This document shows positions 18,437-26,143 of a DNA stretch of 64,000 nucleotides, one piece after another. Made by a program: the position numbers and the translations under genes. Location of the stretch: NCBI RefSeq assembly GCF_900100205.1, contig NZ_FNEQ01000002.1, positions 434,001 to 498,000 on the forward strand, given 5' to 3'. Source of the DNA: Duganella sp. OV510. Lineage in GTDB: Bacteria > Pseudomonadota > Gammaproteobacteria > Burkholderiales > Burkholderiaceae_D. Numbering within the stretch: the first letter of the stretch is position 1; each line of letters starts with the position of its first letter. The notes below the pieces were generated by a model. It searched no databases. It saw only the letters and a program-made list of their open reading frames with translations, and was not told where the DNA came from.

Positions 18437-19405
18437 ATGCTGAGCCGCGAAATAGAGATCTTTCGGGTAGTGATGACCACCGGCTCGGCCACCAAGGCTG
18501 CCCGGTTGATGAACCTGACACAGCCCGCCATCAGCCAGTCGCTGCGCCGGCTGGAAAACAGCGCCGGCCTGGCCTTGTTCCTGCGCACCGGCGGCAAGCT
18601 GCAACCGACGCAGGAAGCCAAAGCATTACTGGCGGAAGTGGAGCGGCATTTTGTGGGCATGGAAGTGATCGAACAGCGCCTGCGCGCGCTGCGGCAGTTC
18701 GGCGAAGGCCGCATCCGCATTGCCAGCTTTCCCGGCGTTGGCGTCGGCTTTCTGCCACGCGTGCTGGCGGATCTGACGCAGCAGCGCGAACGCACGCTGG
18801 TATCACTACAGATTATGGGCTCGGCCGATGTCCGCAAACGTATCCTCGGCAACGAGGCGGAGCTGGGCGTGGTGGCGGACGATGTCTCCACCAGCGGGAT
18901 CGAAACAACTTTATTCGCACATTACTTCGGCGTGGTTGCCCTGCCCGCCAGCCATGCGCTGGCGCGGCACAAGCGGATAACGCCCGCCATGCTGGCGAGG
19001 TATCCATTCATCGCGCTGAATCCCGAGGACAGCGTCAGCCTGCGGCTGGACCGCATCTGCCGCAATCACGGCGTGGAACTGCGCACGGTGGTCGAATGCC
19101 CGTTCACCATCAGCCAGTGCGAGCTGGTACGCAACCAGGTCGGCATCGCCGTCGTGAATCCCATCACCGCTTGCGACTACCTGCACGCCGGGCTGGTGTT
19201 CCGTCCTTTCTCCGAACGGCTGACCTACACCTCGCTGACGGTGCAACCCGCCGCGCAGCCGGCGTCGCCCTTTGTGCGGCAGATGCTGGGCGCCATGCGC
19301 AAGCGGCTGGAAATCGACATGCGCACCTTGTCGGAGGCGATGGCGGCTGGCGAGCACTCAGGCCCGCTGCACAGCTTCGACCTCAACGCCGGTGAAACTG
19401 CTTGA
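18437..19405 (+). CDS. LysR family transcriptional regulator
   Basis: 322 residues. N-terminal winged HTH: 'IFRVVMTTGSATKAARLMNLTQPAISQSLRRLENSAGLALFLR' (about residues 6-48), then the periplasmic-binding-like effector domain (about 90-295). Divergent from the Tat-exported aminotransferase gene, which is the classic layout of a LysR regulator and its target. It ends 23 bases inside the convergent next LysR gene. The effector is unknown. Confidence 0.9.
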   Translation: MLSREIEIFRVVMTTGSATKAARLMNLTQPAISQSLRRLENSAGLALFLRTGGKLQPTQEAKALLAEVERHFVGMEVIEQRLRALRQFGEGRIRIASFPGVGVGFLPRVLADLTQQRERTLVSLQIMGSADVRKRILGNEAELGVVADDVSTSGIETTLFAHYFGVVALPASHALARHKRITPAMLARYPFIALNPEDSVSLRLDRICRNHGVELRTVVECPFTISQCELVRNQVGIAVVNPITACDYLHAGLVFRPFSERLTYTSLTVQPAAQPASPFVRQMLGAMRKRLEIDMRTLSEAMAAGEHSGPLHSFDLNAGETA

Positions 19406-20270
19406 CCAGTTCGCGGAAGTTATTCACGGTGACAGACTTCTCGCGCGGCCGCGTAATCAGCGCAATCGCCGTGCCCAGGTCTTTGTTGCTGATGTCCTGA
19501 TAAGTCACGCCCTCGGCGCGGAACTGGCCAATCGATTCCGGAATGATGGCCACGCCGAAGCCCGCTGCCACCATGTTGACGCCGGAAGAAATCTGCGGCG
19601 ACTCCATCTCGATCTTCGGCGAGAAGCCGGCCGTGCGGCAGGCGCTGATGATGGCGTCATACAGCTCCGGCCCGATCGCGCGGGGATACAGGATGAACGG
19701 ATCGGCAGCCAGCTGCTTCAGGTCGATGGTGCGGCGACGGCCCAGCGCATGGCCATTCGGCAGCACCGCGATCATTTTCTCCTGCACCAATGTGGTGACC
19801 ACGGCATCGCCGCAGTCCAGCGGCAGGCGTATCATCGCGCAATCCACCTGCGCATCCGCCAGCTTGCCGACCAGCGCGGCGGCGTTGCTTTCCTCGGTAC
19901 GGATCTTCACGCCCGGATAGTCCTCGCGGAAGCGGCGCAGCAACCGCGCCACCGTCGGATGAAATACTGTGGAACCGGCAAAGCCGATCGACAAATGGCC
20001 ACTCTCGCCGCGCGCCGCCATCTTGACATGTTCCAGCGCGTCGTTGGCATCTTCCAGCACGCGCTGGGCGCGCTCCTTGAAGATCACGCCCGCCTCGGTC
20101 AGCTCCACCCGGCGCGGATGGCGGATGAACAGCTTGGCGCCGATCTCCCGTTCCAGCTTGATGATCTGCTGGCTCAATGGCGGCTGTGCGATGCCCAGCC
20201 GCTCGGCCGCCACGGTGAAATGCAGATGTTCGGCCACCGCCAGGAAGTAACGCAACTGGCGAAATTCCAT
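19383..20270 (-). CDS. LysR family transcriptional regulator
   Basis: 295 residues. HTH 'LRYFLAVAEHLHFTVAAERLGIAQPPLSQQIIKLEREIGAKLFIR', the form typical of the BenM/CatR-like subgroup of aromatic-acid responsive regulators, followed by the effector domain. ATG at 20270 has AAGGAG nearby; the frame is open far upstream but that region is the antisense of the FUSC gene and is not coding. Divergent from the FUSC exporter gene 90 bases away, which fits control of aromatic acid efflux. Confidence 0.9.
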   Translation of the reverse strand: MEFRQLRYFLAVAEHLHFTVAAERLGIAQPPLSQQIIKLEREIGAKLFIRHPRRVELTEAGVIFKERAQRVLEDANDALEHVKMAARGESGHLSIGFAGSTVFHPTVARLLRRFREDYPGVKIRTEESNAAALVGKLADAQVDCAMIRLPLDCGDAVVTTLVQEKMIAVLPNGHALGRRRTIDLKQLAADPFILYPRAIGPELYDAIISACRTAGFSPKIEMESPQISSGVNMVAAGFGVAIIPESIGQFRAEGVTYQDISNKDLGTAIALITRPREKSVTVNNFRELVKQFHRR

Positions 20271-20360
20271 ATGACTCCTTACGTATCGATATCTTTTTCG
20301 TCTTGAAGAGACTACCACGAAATATTGGATTTGCCGATGCCGGTCTTTTAATCTATCGTC

Positions 20361-21419
20361 ATGTTCAAGACCCTCATCACCACCACCGCCGCCAAAGCCA
20401 ACCTGCTGGACGGGATGCGTGCCGCCTCGGCTTCCGCCATCATGCTGCTGGTGGGCTGCGCGCTGAACGTGCCGGATTTCTCCTGGGCCGCCATCGGCGC
20501 CTTCTGGACCTCGCTGGCCACAGCGCCGGACACCGCGCGCAGCCGCCTGGCGTCGATGCTGTCGTTCGCCCTGCTGTCGACGGTGGGCGGCGCGCTGGTG
20601 ACCTACACGGCCGCACTGAGCCCGACCGCCGGTGCGCTGGCCATCCTGATCTTCGTCACGATGGCCGGCCTGACGCGTATCTGGGGCGAGCGCCCGTATC
20701 AAGTGGCGATCCTGGCGGCCACCGCCTGCGTGGTGATGATCGACCATCCATCGGCGGCAGCCGGCGACATGGCCTACCTCGGCCTGTACCTGCTGGGCTG
20801 CCTGTTCGCCACCGCGCTGAGCATGGTGATCTGGCAGATCCGTCCTTTCGCGCCGGAGTATCACAACACCAGCTGGCAGCAGGCCGCCGTGCAGACGGTG
20901 CGCGACGCCATCGCCCAACTGCGCGAACACACCTCGCTGTCCAGCGACGGCATGCACTTCGCGCTGCGTCTCGGCATCGCCACCACCACCGCCTACCTGA
21001 CCGTGCATATTCTTGATCTGCCCTGCGGCTACTGGGCCACCATGGCGGTGCTGCTGATCCTTCAACCGTCCGCTTCCGGCACGCTGCCGCGCAGCGTCGA
21101 GCGCGCACTGGGCACGGTGGTTGGCACCCTGATTGCGATTGCCATCAGCGGCCTGGCACAAACGCCGCTGCAGATCGCGCTGGCGGTGTTCCTGCTGATC
21201 GGTTTGACGATGGCCTTGCGGCCGGTGGGCTACAGCGTGTTCGTCGCCTTCCTGACGCCCTCCTTCGTGCTGGTGGCCGATTACGCCATGCCGGCCATTG
21301 ATTACAACTACGCGCTGGCGCGGCTGGAAAACAACCTGCTCGGCAGCGCGATCGCCATCGCCGCCACGCTGGTACTGTGGCCGCTGACGGATAAGCTGCT
21401 GAAACGCGGCGCTGTCTGA
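20361..21419 (+). CDS. FUSC family inner-membrane exporter (AaeB-like)
   Basis: 352 residues with two clusters of hydrophobic helices (about 20-165 and 215-345) separated by a cytoplasmic segment, the half-length FUSC/aromatic-acid exporter pattern. 'GYWATMAVLLILQPSASGTLPRSVERALGTVVG' is the FUSC repeat signature. These proteins are thought to export p-hydroxybenzoate-like acids. No periplasmic adaptor (AaeA/HlyD) gene is next to it. Divergent from the LysR regulator, so probably substrate-induced. Confidence 0.85.
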   Translation: MFKTLITTTAAKANLLDGMRAASASAIMLLVGCALNVPDFSWAAIGAFWTSLATAPDTARSRLASMLSFALLSTVGGALVTYTAALSPTAGALAILIFVTMAGLTRIWGERPYQVAILAATACVVMIDHPSAAAGDMAYLGLYLLGCLFATALSMVIWQIRPFAPEYHNTSWQQAAVQTVRDAIAQLREHTSLSSDGMHFALRLGIATTTAYLTVHILDLPCGYWATMAVLLILQPSASGTLPRSVERALGTVVGTLIAIAISGLAQTPLQIALAVFLLIGLTMALRPVGYSVFVAFLTPSFVLVADYAMPAIDYNYALARLENNLLGSAIAIAATLVLWPLTDKLLKRGAV

Positions 21420-21503
21420 CACGCAAATCGGCGTCATCCTACGCAAGTGGCGCGGCGTCGCCGCTATGATGGAACTCCCAGCCCCCAGCCAGGAGACATC
21501 GTT

Positions 21504-22088
21504 ATGTTTTCGCTTAAGAAACTCAGCCCGACCATTACCGACATGATCCGCTTCGACCACTCGCACGTGCTGGTCACCTTCCATCAATACACGGCGGACG
21601 CCAAGCCGAAGGTCAAGAAAGCGCTGGCAGAAACCATCTGCGACGCGCTGGAAATCCACGCCACGCTGGAAGAAGAGATTTTTTACCCGGCCATGCGCAG
21701 CATCGACAGCAACGAGCCGGTACTGCAGAAGAGCGTACCTGAACATAATGAGATGCGCCGCCTGATCGCCGAGTTGCGTGCCACGCCAGCCACCGATATC
21801 CGGCATGGCCAGCTGCTGCAAGAGCTGATGCGCGACGTGATCCACCACGTCGCTGACGAAGAAACCGTGCTGCTGCCGCACGCCGAGCGCCTGCTGGGCA
21901 AGGACCGCCTCAGTGAACTGGGCGCGGCGATGACAAGGCGCCGCCTGGAACTGGTCGGCCCGAAAGCCGGCAAGATCGCCATGGAAACCGCAGTCGGCTT
22001 TTCCGGCAGCACCGCCGCGCTAGTACTGGGCGTGGTTGGCACCGCAGCCGCCGCGCTGCTGCTGAGCAGGAAAGCCAAGCCTGCGTGA
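21504..22088 (+). CDS. Hemerythrin HHE domain protein with C-terminal membrane helix
   Basis: 194 residues. The four-helix HHE pattern is visible: 'IRFDHSHVLVTFHQY', 'ICDALEIHATLEEEIFYPAM', 'EHNEMRRLI', 'VIHHVADEETVLLPHAERLL', giving the His/Glu/Asp ligands of a di-iron site. A hydrophobic tail (about 165-190: STAALVLGVVGTAAAALLLS) anchors it. Hemerythrins bind O2 or NO or act in redox/stress responses. ATG at 21504 follows CAGGAGACATCGTT. It stands alone in its orientation. Confidence 0.85.
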   Translation: MFSLKKLSPTITDMIRFDHSHVLVTFHQYTADAKPKVKKALAETICDALEIHATLEEEIFYPAMRSIDSNEPVLQKSVPEHNEMRRLIAELRATPATDIRHGQLLQELMRDVIHHVADEETVLLPHAERLLGKDRLSELGAAMTRRRLELVGPKAGKIAMETAVGFSGSTAALVLGVVGTAAAALLLSRKAKPA

Positions 22089-22092
22089 TCGG

Positions 22093-22509
22093 TCAGCCGT
22101 ATCGCCGCCTGATCTCGGAAACGGAGGCGAGGGCCAATAGCTCCAGCGCAGCCGGGTCCAGATCCGCCAGCTGCTTGAAGTACAGGCAGGACTTGCCGAC
22201 TTTATGCTTGCCCAACCTTGCAAGCAAGGCATCCTGCACTGCGCCGTCCAGCATCAGATACGCCACGATCTCCTTGCTGCGAAGGGCAAAGCCCAGCAAG
22301 GGTGCCTCGCCGGTGCGGCCGCTTTCATAGGTGTAGCGATAGGCGCCGTGGCCCACGATGCCCACGCCCCACATCACCGGCGGCTGGCCGCTGACCTTCT
22401 CGAACAGCTGCATCAGCGCGCGGCAATCCGCCACCTGCTGCGGGCTGCCCTTGGCGGCAAGATAATCGTCGACGCTGGATGCGGTCGGCCTGGTCTTGTT
22501 CTCAGCCAT
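22093..22509 (-). CDS. DUF1801 domain protein
   Basis: 138 residues, soluble. 'VDDYLAAKGSPQQVADCRALMQLFEKVSG' and 'MWGVGIVGHGAYRYTYESGRTGE' and 'CLYFKQLADLD' match DUF1801 (YdhG-like, sterol-carrier-like fold), function not established. ATG at 22509 follows GGAGATCC. Its start lies only 16 bases from the dyad operator of the divergent flp1 gene, so the operator could also influence this gene. Confidence 0.85.
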   Translation of the reverse strand: MAENKTRPTASSVDDYLAAKGSPQQVADCRALMQLFEKVSGQPPVMWGVGIVGHGAYRYTYESGRTGEAPLLGFALRSKEIVAYLMLDGAVQDALLARLGKHKVGKSCLYFKQLADLDPAALELLALASVSEIRRRYG

Positions 22510-22524
22510 ATGGATCTCCATGAC

Positions 22525-22584
22525 ATATGTCACCGCAGATCGTGACGTTTGTCCGATGTGTGGCGCGGATCGGGTGCGTAGAAT
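22525..22584 (+). promoter_or_regulatory. flp1 operator dyad and -10 box
   Basis: ATATGTCA (22525-22532), ten bases, TGACGTTT (22543-22550), then 28 bp to TAGAAT (22579-22584). The left part is also a 12-bp palindrome TGACATATGTCA (22521-22532). There is no -35 match, so an activator-dependent promoter is likely. The same arrangement and spacing occurs at four other flp genes. Confidence 0.75.
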
Positions 22585-22618
22585 GTCTTACATCGGAACA
22601 CAAGCAGTAACGCAGTAC

Positions 22619-22641
22619 CTAAAACCTGAACCCCGTTTTAG
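22619..22641 (+). promoter_or_regulatory. Leader hairpin of flp1 mRNA
   Basis: CTAAAAC (22619-22625) pairs with GTTTTAG (22635-22641) around the loop CTGAACCCC. The same hairpin, with the same loop, stands in the leaders of the flp genes at 59245 and 59977. It lies 44 bases before the ATG, not at the ribosome site. A role in mRNA stability, sRNA binding or regulation is possible. Confidence 0.55.
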
Positions 22642-22685
22642 TTGATGCAACAAGCCATTTAACCAACTTTAACGAGGATTCAATC

Positions 22686-22853
22686 ATGAACGCAATCAAA
22701 AACTTCATCAACAACGAAGACGGCATCACCGCTATTGAATACGCCCTGATGGCAGCAGCCATCGCCGCCGCGATCACCGCCGGCCTGGCCATCCTGGGCC
22801 CTAAGATCACCGCTTCGCTGACCTACATCTCCGGCCTGATCAAATCGTCGTAA
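22686..22853 (+). CDS. flp: Flp/Fap type pilin (orphan copy)
   Basis: 55 residues. After a short polar leader (MNAIKNFINNEDG) comes the type IVb pilin processing site G|ITAIEYALMAAAIAAAITAGLAILG with the Glu at +5 and Tyr after it, then LTYISGLIKSS. The prepilin peptidase (CpaA, 60593) should cut after the Gly and the mature 42-residue pilin assembles into the Flp pilus through the Tad machine. This copy lies 36 kb from the Tad locus, differing from the copies at 59245 and 59977 at only two residues near the N-terminus. Confidence 0.92.
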   Translation: MNAIKNFINNEDGITAIEYALMAAAIAAAITAGLAILGPKITASLTYISGLIKSS

Positions 22854-22870
22854 TCAGCGCCTGCTTCAAG

Positions 22871-22899
22871 AAATCCGGCCTTCGCGCCGGATTTTTTTT
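22871..22899 (+). terminator. Intrinsic terminator of flp1
   Basis: Stem AAATCCGGC / GCCGGATTT with a six-base loop (22880-22885) followed by a T-run to 22899. The T-run touches the stop codon of the convergent esterase gene. Nearly the same stem closes the flp genes at 58282 and 59245. Confidence 0.88.
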
Positions 22900-23743
22900 A
22901 TCGGCTGTGCTTTGAGAAGAACTGCCAGATTACCTCATTGGCATCGATATCGCGCGTCGTCTTACCGATCGGCAGGCCGACATTGAACGGATCCGCGCCC
23001 GGCCAGGTATGTCCGCCATCCTTGACCGTCGCCAGCGCCACATTGTCCTGCTCCTTCCACGTCACCTCCGTGCCAATGGCGCGCTGGCTTGCCGTACCGG
23101 CCGCGCTGCCATTCCGCTTCAACCAATAGCTATAGGTATCTTCCGCCGACAGATAGCCGCCAGCCTTGCCGCCATACGCCACCACCTGGTCCGCCGTACC
23201 ATGTATCAGCAATACGCCAACATTGCCAGGCTTGGTATGATGCTGCACCACCGGCTCCGGCATCGGCCCACCCACCGAGGCCACCGCCGCGAACAACTGC
23301 GGCAGCTCCGCCGCGATCCGCAACGAGAAGAAGCCACCGCGCGACAAGCCGGTCGCATACACCCGCCGGGCGTCCACGCGATAATCCTGCTTCAACCTGG
23401 CCAGCAGCGCCTCGGTAAAGCCGATATCATCCGTCCCTTCAAGATATGACATGCCAAAGCCCACGTTCCAATCCTGCTTGATCCCTAGCGGATAAACGAC
23501 GATGAACTGATGCCGGTCCGCCGCGCGGTTCATTTGCGTGTACAACATTTGCTCCGCCATCGTCATGCCGCTGCCATGAAAATTGAACACCAGCGGAAAC
23601 GCCTTCTGTGGCTGTTCGCCATACGACGTGGGCGTATACACCAGATAGCGCCGCTTCTCCTCTTTGTAGACAAGTGACTTCACCTGCGCGAACGCCGGCA
23701 AAGACAAACACACCAGAGTCAGGAAACTGATGAGGATTTTCAT
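22898..23743 (-). CDS. Secreted polyhydroxybutyrate depolymerase/feruloyl esterase-like hydrolase
   Basis: 281 residues. Signal peptide MKILISFLTLVCLSLPAFA, then the alpha/beta-hydrolase fold of the LpqC family: 'LVFNFHGSGMTMAEQM' (oxyanion region), nucleophile Ser in 'YATGLSRGGFFSLR', Asp in 'GTADQVVAY', His in 'KDGGHTWPGAD'. It probably cleaves an ester polymer or conjugate outside the cytoplasm. ATG at 23743 begins the signal peptide. The gene is convergent to flp1. Confidence 0.85.
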   Translation of the reverse strand: MKILISFLTLVCLSLPAFAQVKSLVYKEEKRRYLVYTPTSYGEQPQKAFPLVFNFHGSGMTMAEQMLYTQMNRAADRHQFIVVYPLGIKQDWNVGFGMSYLEGTDDIGFTEALLARLKQDYRVDARRVYATGLSRGGFFSLRIAAELPQLFAAVASVGGPMPEPVVQHHTKPGNVGVLLIHGTADQVVAYGGKAGGYLSAEDTYSYWLKRNGSAAGTASQRAIGTEVTWKEQDNVALATVKDGGHTWPGADPFNVGLPIGKTTRDIDANEVIWQFFSKHSR

Positions 23744-23817
23744 AATGCACACCCGAGAAAAGTTATCGAGCACGCAGCATAAAAAACCGCCGGTGAAATC
23801 GCGGTGAAATTTTCCGA

Positions 23818-24969
23818 TTATTGGCGCGGCACGATATCGACACGGTACGCCATGTCGCCGGCATGGAAGCTGATTTCCCAGCGCATTGCCGTCGCAATCC
23901 GCTGCAGCAGATTCTGACCATGCTGGAAGCCCTGCATTGTGGCAGCCCGGTTCACGGTATTGCCGATGCTCAGAACACCATCATCAAACGACAGCGCCAG
24001 CCGGCACGCAGGCCCACCGTGGAACAAGGCATTGCCAAGGCAGTTATTGACCAGCAGCGCGATCAGATGGCGATTACCCAGCACAGGCAACCGTTCGGGC
24101 AGTTCGAGCGTCAGCTGCACATCATCCGTCATCAGCCGCAGCAAGCTATCCTCGATACAGCCGCGCAGATCGACCACCTCCTGCGCAACATGCTCCGCCC
24201 GCGCCAGCGCAAACAGCACATCAACGGTATTGCCGATCTCCGCCAGCCCGGCCTGCAACTGCGCCAGATCCTGAACGGCCAGTGCATTATTCATCACCGT
24301 CAGCGGCGTGCGCAGCTCGTGGCTAACATCGCGCGTAAAGGCATGCTCCCGATCCAGCGATGCCTGTAATTCGCTGATCGTCGTGTCCAGCTTCTGCGCC
24401 AGATAACCGATTTCATCGCGCCGATGTGCCGCACTGAACGCCGGCGTTTGACTGCGCACCTCATCCGCCAGCACCAGCAGCGGAGACACCAGCCGCCGCG
24501 ACAGCCAGTAAGCCAGCAATAACGCCAGCGCAATCAAGCCGAATGCCACCGCCGTCAGAAAACCGCCGACCTCCTGGAACAGCTTGGAGACCACCAGCAA
24601 CGGCTGCACATCCGCCAACAGATATATTTTCTGCGACGGCAGATTCAGCGCGCGAAGATGATAGTGCTGGCCAGTGCCGGTGGAAATCTCGGCACGCTCG
24701 CGTCCAGCAACGACCGGCTCACGCACCGCTGGCGGCAAGGCATCCACGCTGCGATACGCACGAATGAAATCGCTCGCCGGCAGTTTGATCTCGCCGTGCG
24801 CACGGAAATGCGCCGACATGCCAGCGGCCTCGCGCTCCAGCAGGCGGTCCACCAGCATATCTTCCGTCACATAGGAAATGACCAGCGCCAGTGCGGTGTA
24901 CGCGAGGCAGATCAGAATCGTGAAGCCAGCCAGTGCGGCAAACAGGCCATGCCGGATCGAGCTAAACAT
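23818..24969 (-). CDS. Sensor histidine kinase (two-component system with 24962-25654)
   Basis: 383 residues. Two membrane helices (about 12-33 and 135-158) flank a periplasmic domain of ~100 residues, then a HAMP-like segment, HisKA with the acceptor His in 'FTRDVSHELRTPLTVM', and a shortened HATPase ('NCLGNALFHGG', 'SIGNTVN'), whose G-box is degenerate. The ATPase part looks incomplete compared with the family: the GxGxGL box is not obvious. It overlaps the 3' end of its regulator gene by eight bases, so the two are translationally coupled. Confidence 0.85.
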   Translation of the reverse strand: MFSSIRHGLFAALAGFTILICLAYTALALVISYVTEDMLVDRLLEREAAGMSAHFRAHGEIKLPASDFIRAYRSVDALPPAVREPVVAGRERAEISTGTGQHYHLRALNLPSQKIYLLADVQPLLVVSKLFQEVGGFLTAVAFGLIALALLLAYWLSRRLVSPLLVLADEVRSQTPAFSAAHRRDEIGYLAQKLDTTISELQASLDREHAFTRDVSHELRTPLTVMNNALAVQDLAQLQAGLAEIGNTVDVLFALARAEHVAQEVVDLRGCIEDSLLRLMTDDVQLTLELPERLPVLGNRHLIALLVNNCLGNALFHGGPACRLALSFDDGVLSIGNTVNRAATMQGFQHGQNLLQRIATAMRWEISFHAGDMAYRVDIVPRQ

Positions 24970-25654
24970 CCGGCAGCACCAGGCGGTAGCCCAGGTGCGG
25001 AATGGTCACAATGAGCTGCTCCGCGCCAGCCTGCTCCAGCTGCTTGCGCAGGGCATAGATGTGCGACTTCAGAGCATCGCTATCCGGCGGACTGGTGCCC
25101 CATACCTCGTGCGTCAGCGCCGAGCGCGACACGGATTGCGGGTAGGCGCTGCACAGCTTCAGCAGCAGCTTGAAACCAATCTGCGTCAGTGAGAGCGGCG
25201 TGTTGTGGTACAGCGCACGCTTCTCGCGTTGCAGCAGCATCAGCGGTCCAAGCTGTATCTCCTGGCTGACGTGCAGCTGACTGCGACGCGCCAGCGCTTC
25301 ACAGCGCAAGGCCAGTTCGCGCAAATCGAAAGGCTTGGTCAGATAATCATCCGCCCCCTCGTTGAAGCCGCGCGCCTTGTCCTCAAAGGCATCGCGCGCG
25401 GTCAGCATCAACACCGGCACATTGCGCGGCGCGCGCTGCTTGATAGCGCGGCACACCTCCAGCCCGTCCATATCCGGCAGATTCAAATCGAGCAGCACCA
25501 CATCATAAGCCTCACGCGTCGCCAGCTCGATCGCCAGCGCGCCGCTGGCCGCGTGATCGGTGTGCCACTGCAAACCGTCGAGGAAATCCACCACCTGACG
25601 GGCGATCGTCGGATGGTCTTCCACTACCAGGATGGTTAAAGGGCTGCGCGTCAT
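24962..25654 (-). CDS. OmpR-family response regulator
   Basis: 230 residues: receiver with 'LVVEDHPTIARQVVDF', Asp in 'VVLLDLNLPDMDGLEV', Thr in 'VLMLTARDA', Lys in 'DYLTKPFDLREL', then a winged-helix DNA-binding domain ('PLSLTQIGFKLLLKL' and 'SDALKSHIYALRKQLEQAGAEQLIVTIPHLGYRLV'). First gene of the pair, followed by its kinase. Nothing in the intergenic region points to a target. Confidence 0.9.
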   Translation of the reverse strand: MTRSPLTILVVEDHPTIARQVVDFLDGLQWHTDHAASGALAIELATREAYDVVLLDLNLPDMDGLEVCRAIKQRAPRNVPVLMLTARDAFEDKARGFNEGADDYLTKPFDLRELALRCEALARRSQLHVSQEIQLGPLMLLQREKRALYHNTPLSLTQIGFKLLLKLCSAYPQSVSRSALTHEVWGTSPPDSDALKSHIYALRKQLEQAGAEQLIVTIPHLGYRLVLPDV

Positions 25655-26018
25655 AGAAATGAAGGAGTTTGCATCTGTGCAAATGTTATCCTAACAGCTA
25701 CCAAACGGGATAATGCAAGCGAATGGCCCTGTTCACCTCAAAAAATCACCAGCATCCTATCGGCACGGCGTAAGGCCTGGCGATGAGATAAGGTGTTGGG
25801 TGATGCGATAAATATCCGATCACGGTGCTCACACTCGCCACATCCTTCGCCGAACTGCTGTCGTGGTGAGCAGCGCGCGACGTAAAAAAGTCATCGGCTG
25901 GCAAGGGGCTAGCTCAGCATTCCTACAAGCTTCGCTAATCAATCGATTCGCACGTATAGGGCAATCTGCGCGAGGCAGATACAAAGAATAACGCCACTTT
26001 GTCGCTATCGCATGGAGT
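25655..26018. other. Non-coding stretch upstream of the AIPR gene
   Basis: About 360 bases in which I see no convincing gene, RNA or repeat. The composition falls from the GC-rich backbone to AT-rich towards 26018, marking the left border of foreign-looking DNA. No copy of the tRNA-Thr 3' end, integrase fragment or direct repeat was found in it. Confidence 0.4.
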
Positions 26019-26043
26019 GTGACATTTGGTGAATATGTCACAA
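26019..26043. promoter_or_regulatory. Perfect palindrome upstream of the AIPR gene
   Basis: TGTGACAT (26019-26026), nine bases, ATGTCACA (26036-26043): a perfect eight-base inverted repeat 100 bases ahead of the AIPR ATG. A TATTCT hexamer at 26056-26061 could be a -10 box. The TGACA core is the half-site found in the flp operators, in another arrangement. Likely a regulator-binding site; the regulator is unknown. Confidence 0.5.
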
Positions 26044-26143
26044 ATGCAAGATGCTATTCTTAGCAGCAAGCCAATCGAAACGCGTTGGTTAAGATTCCCC
26101 CGTTGTAAATATTTATTATTAAGATTAATCCAAAAGGAAAGTA

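Larger units (their letters stand above)
22525..22899 (+). repeat. Duplicated flp cassette, copy 1
   Basis: Operator, -10, leader with hairpin, flp gene and terminator of this copy recur at 59095-59461 in the same order and with nearly the same spacing (about 375 and 367 bp). The third copy, 59812-60144, shares operator to stop codon but has another terminator. Confidence 0.7.

Noticed and set aside
20271..21881. Long upstream extension of the LysR frame starting at 20270
   Set aside because: The extension runs antisense to the FUSC and hemerythrin genes; the real LysR start is at the AAGGAG-preceded ATG.
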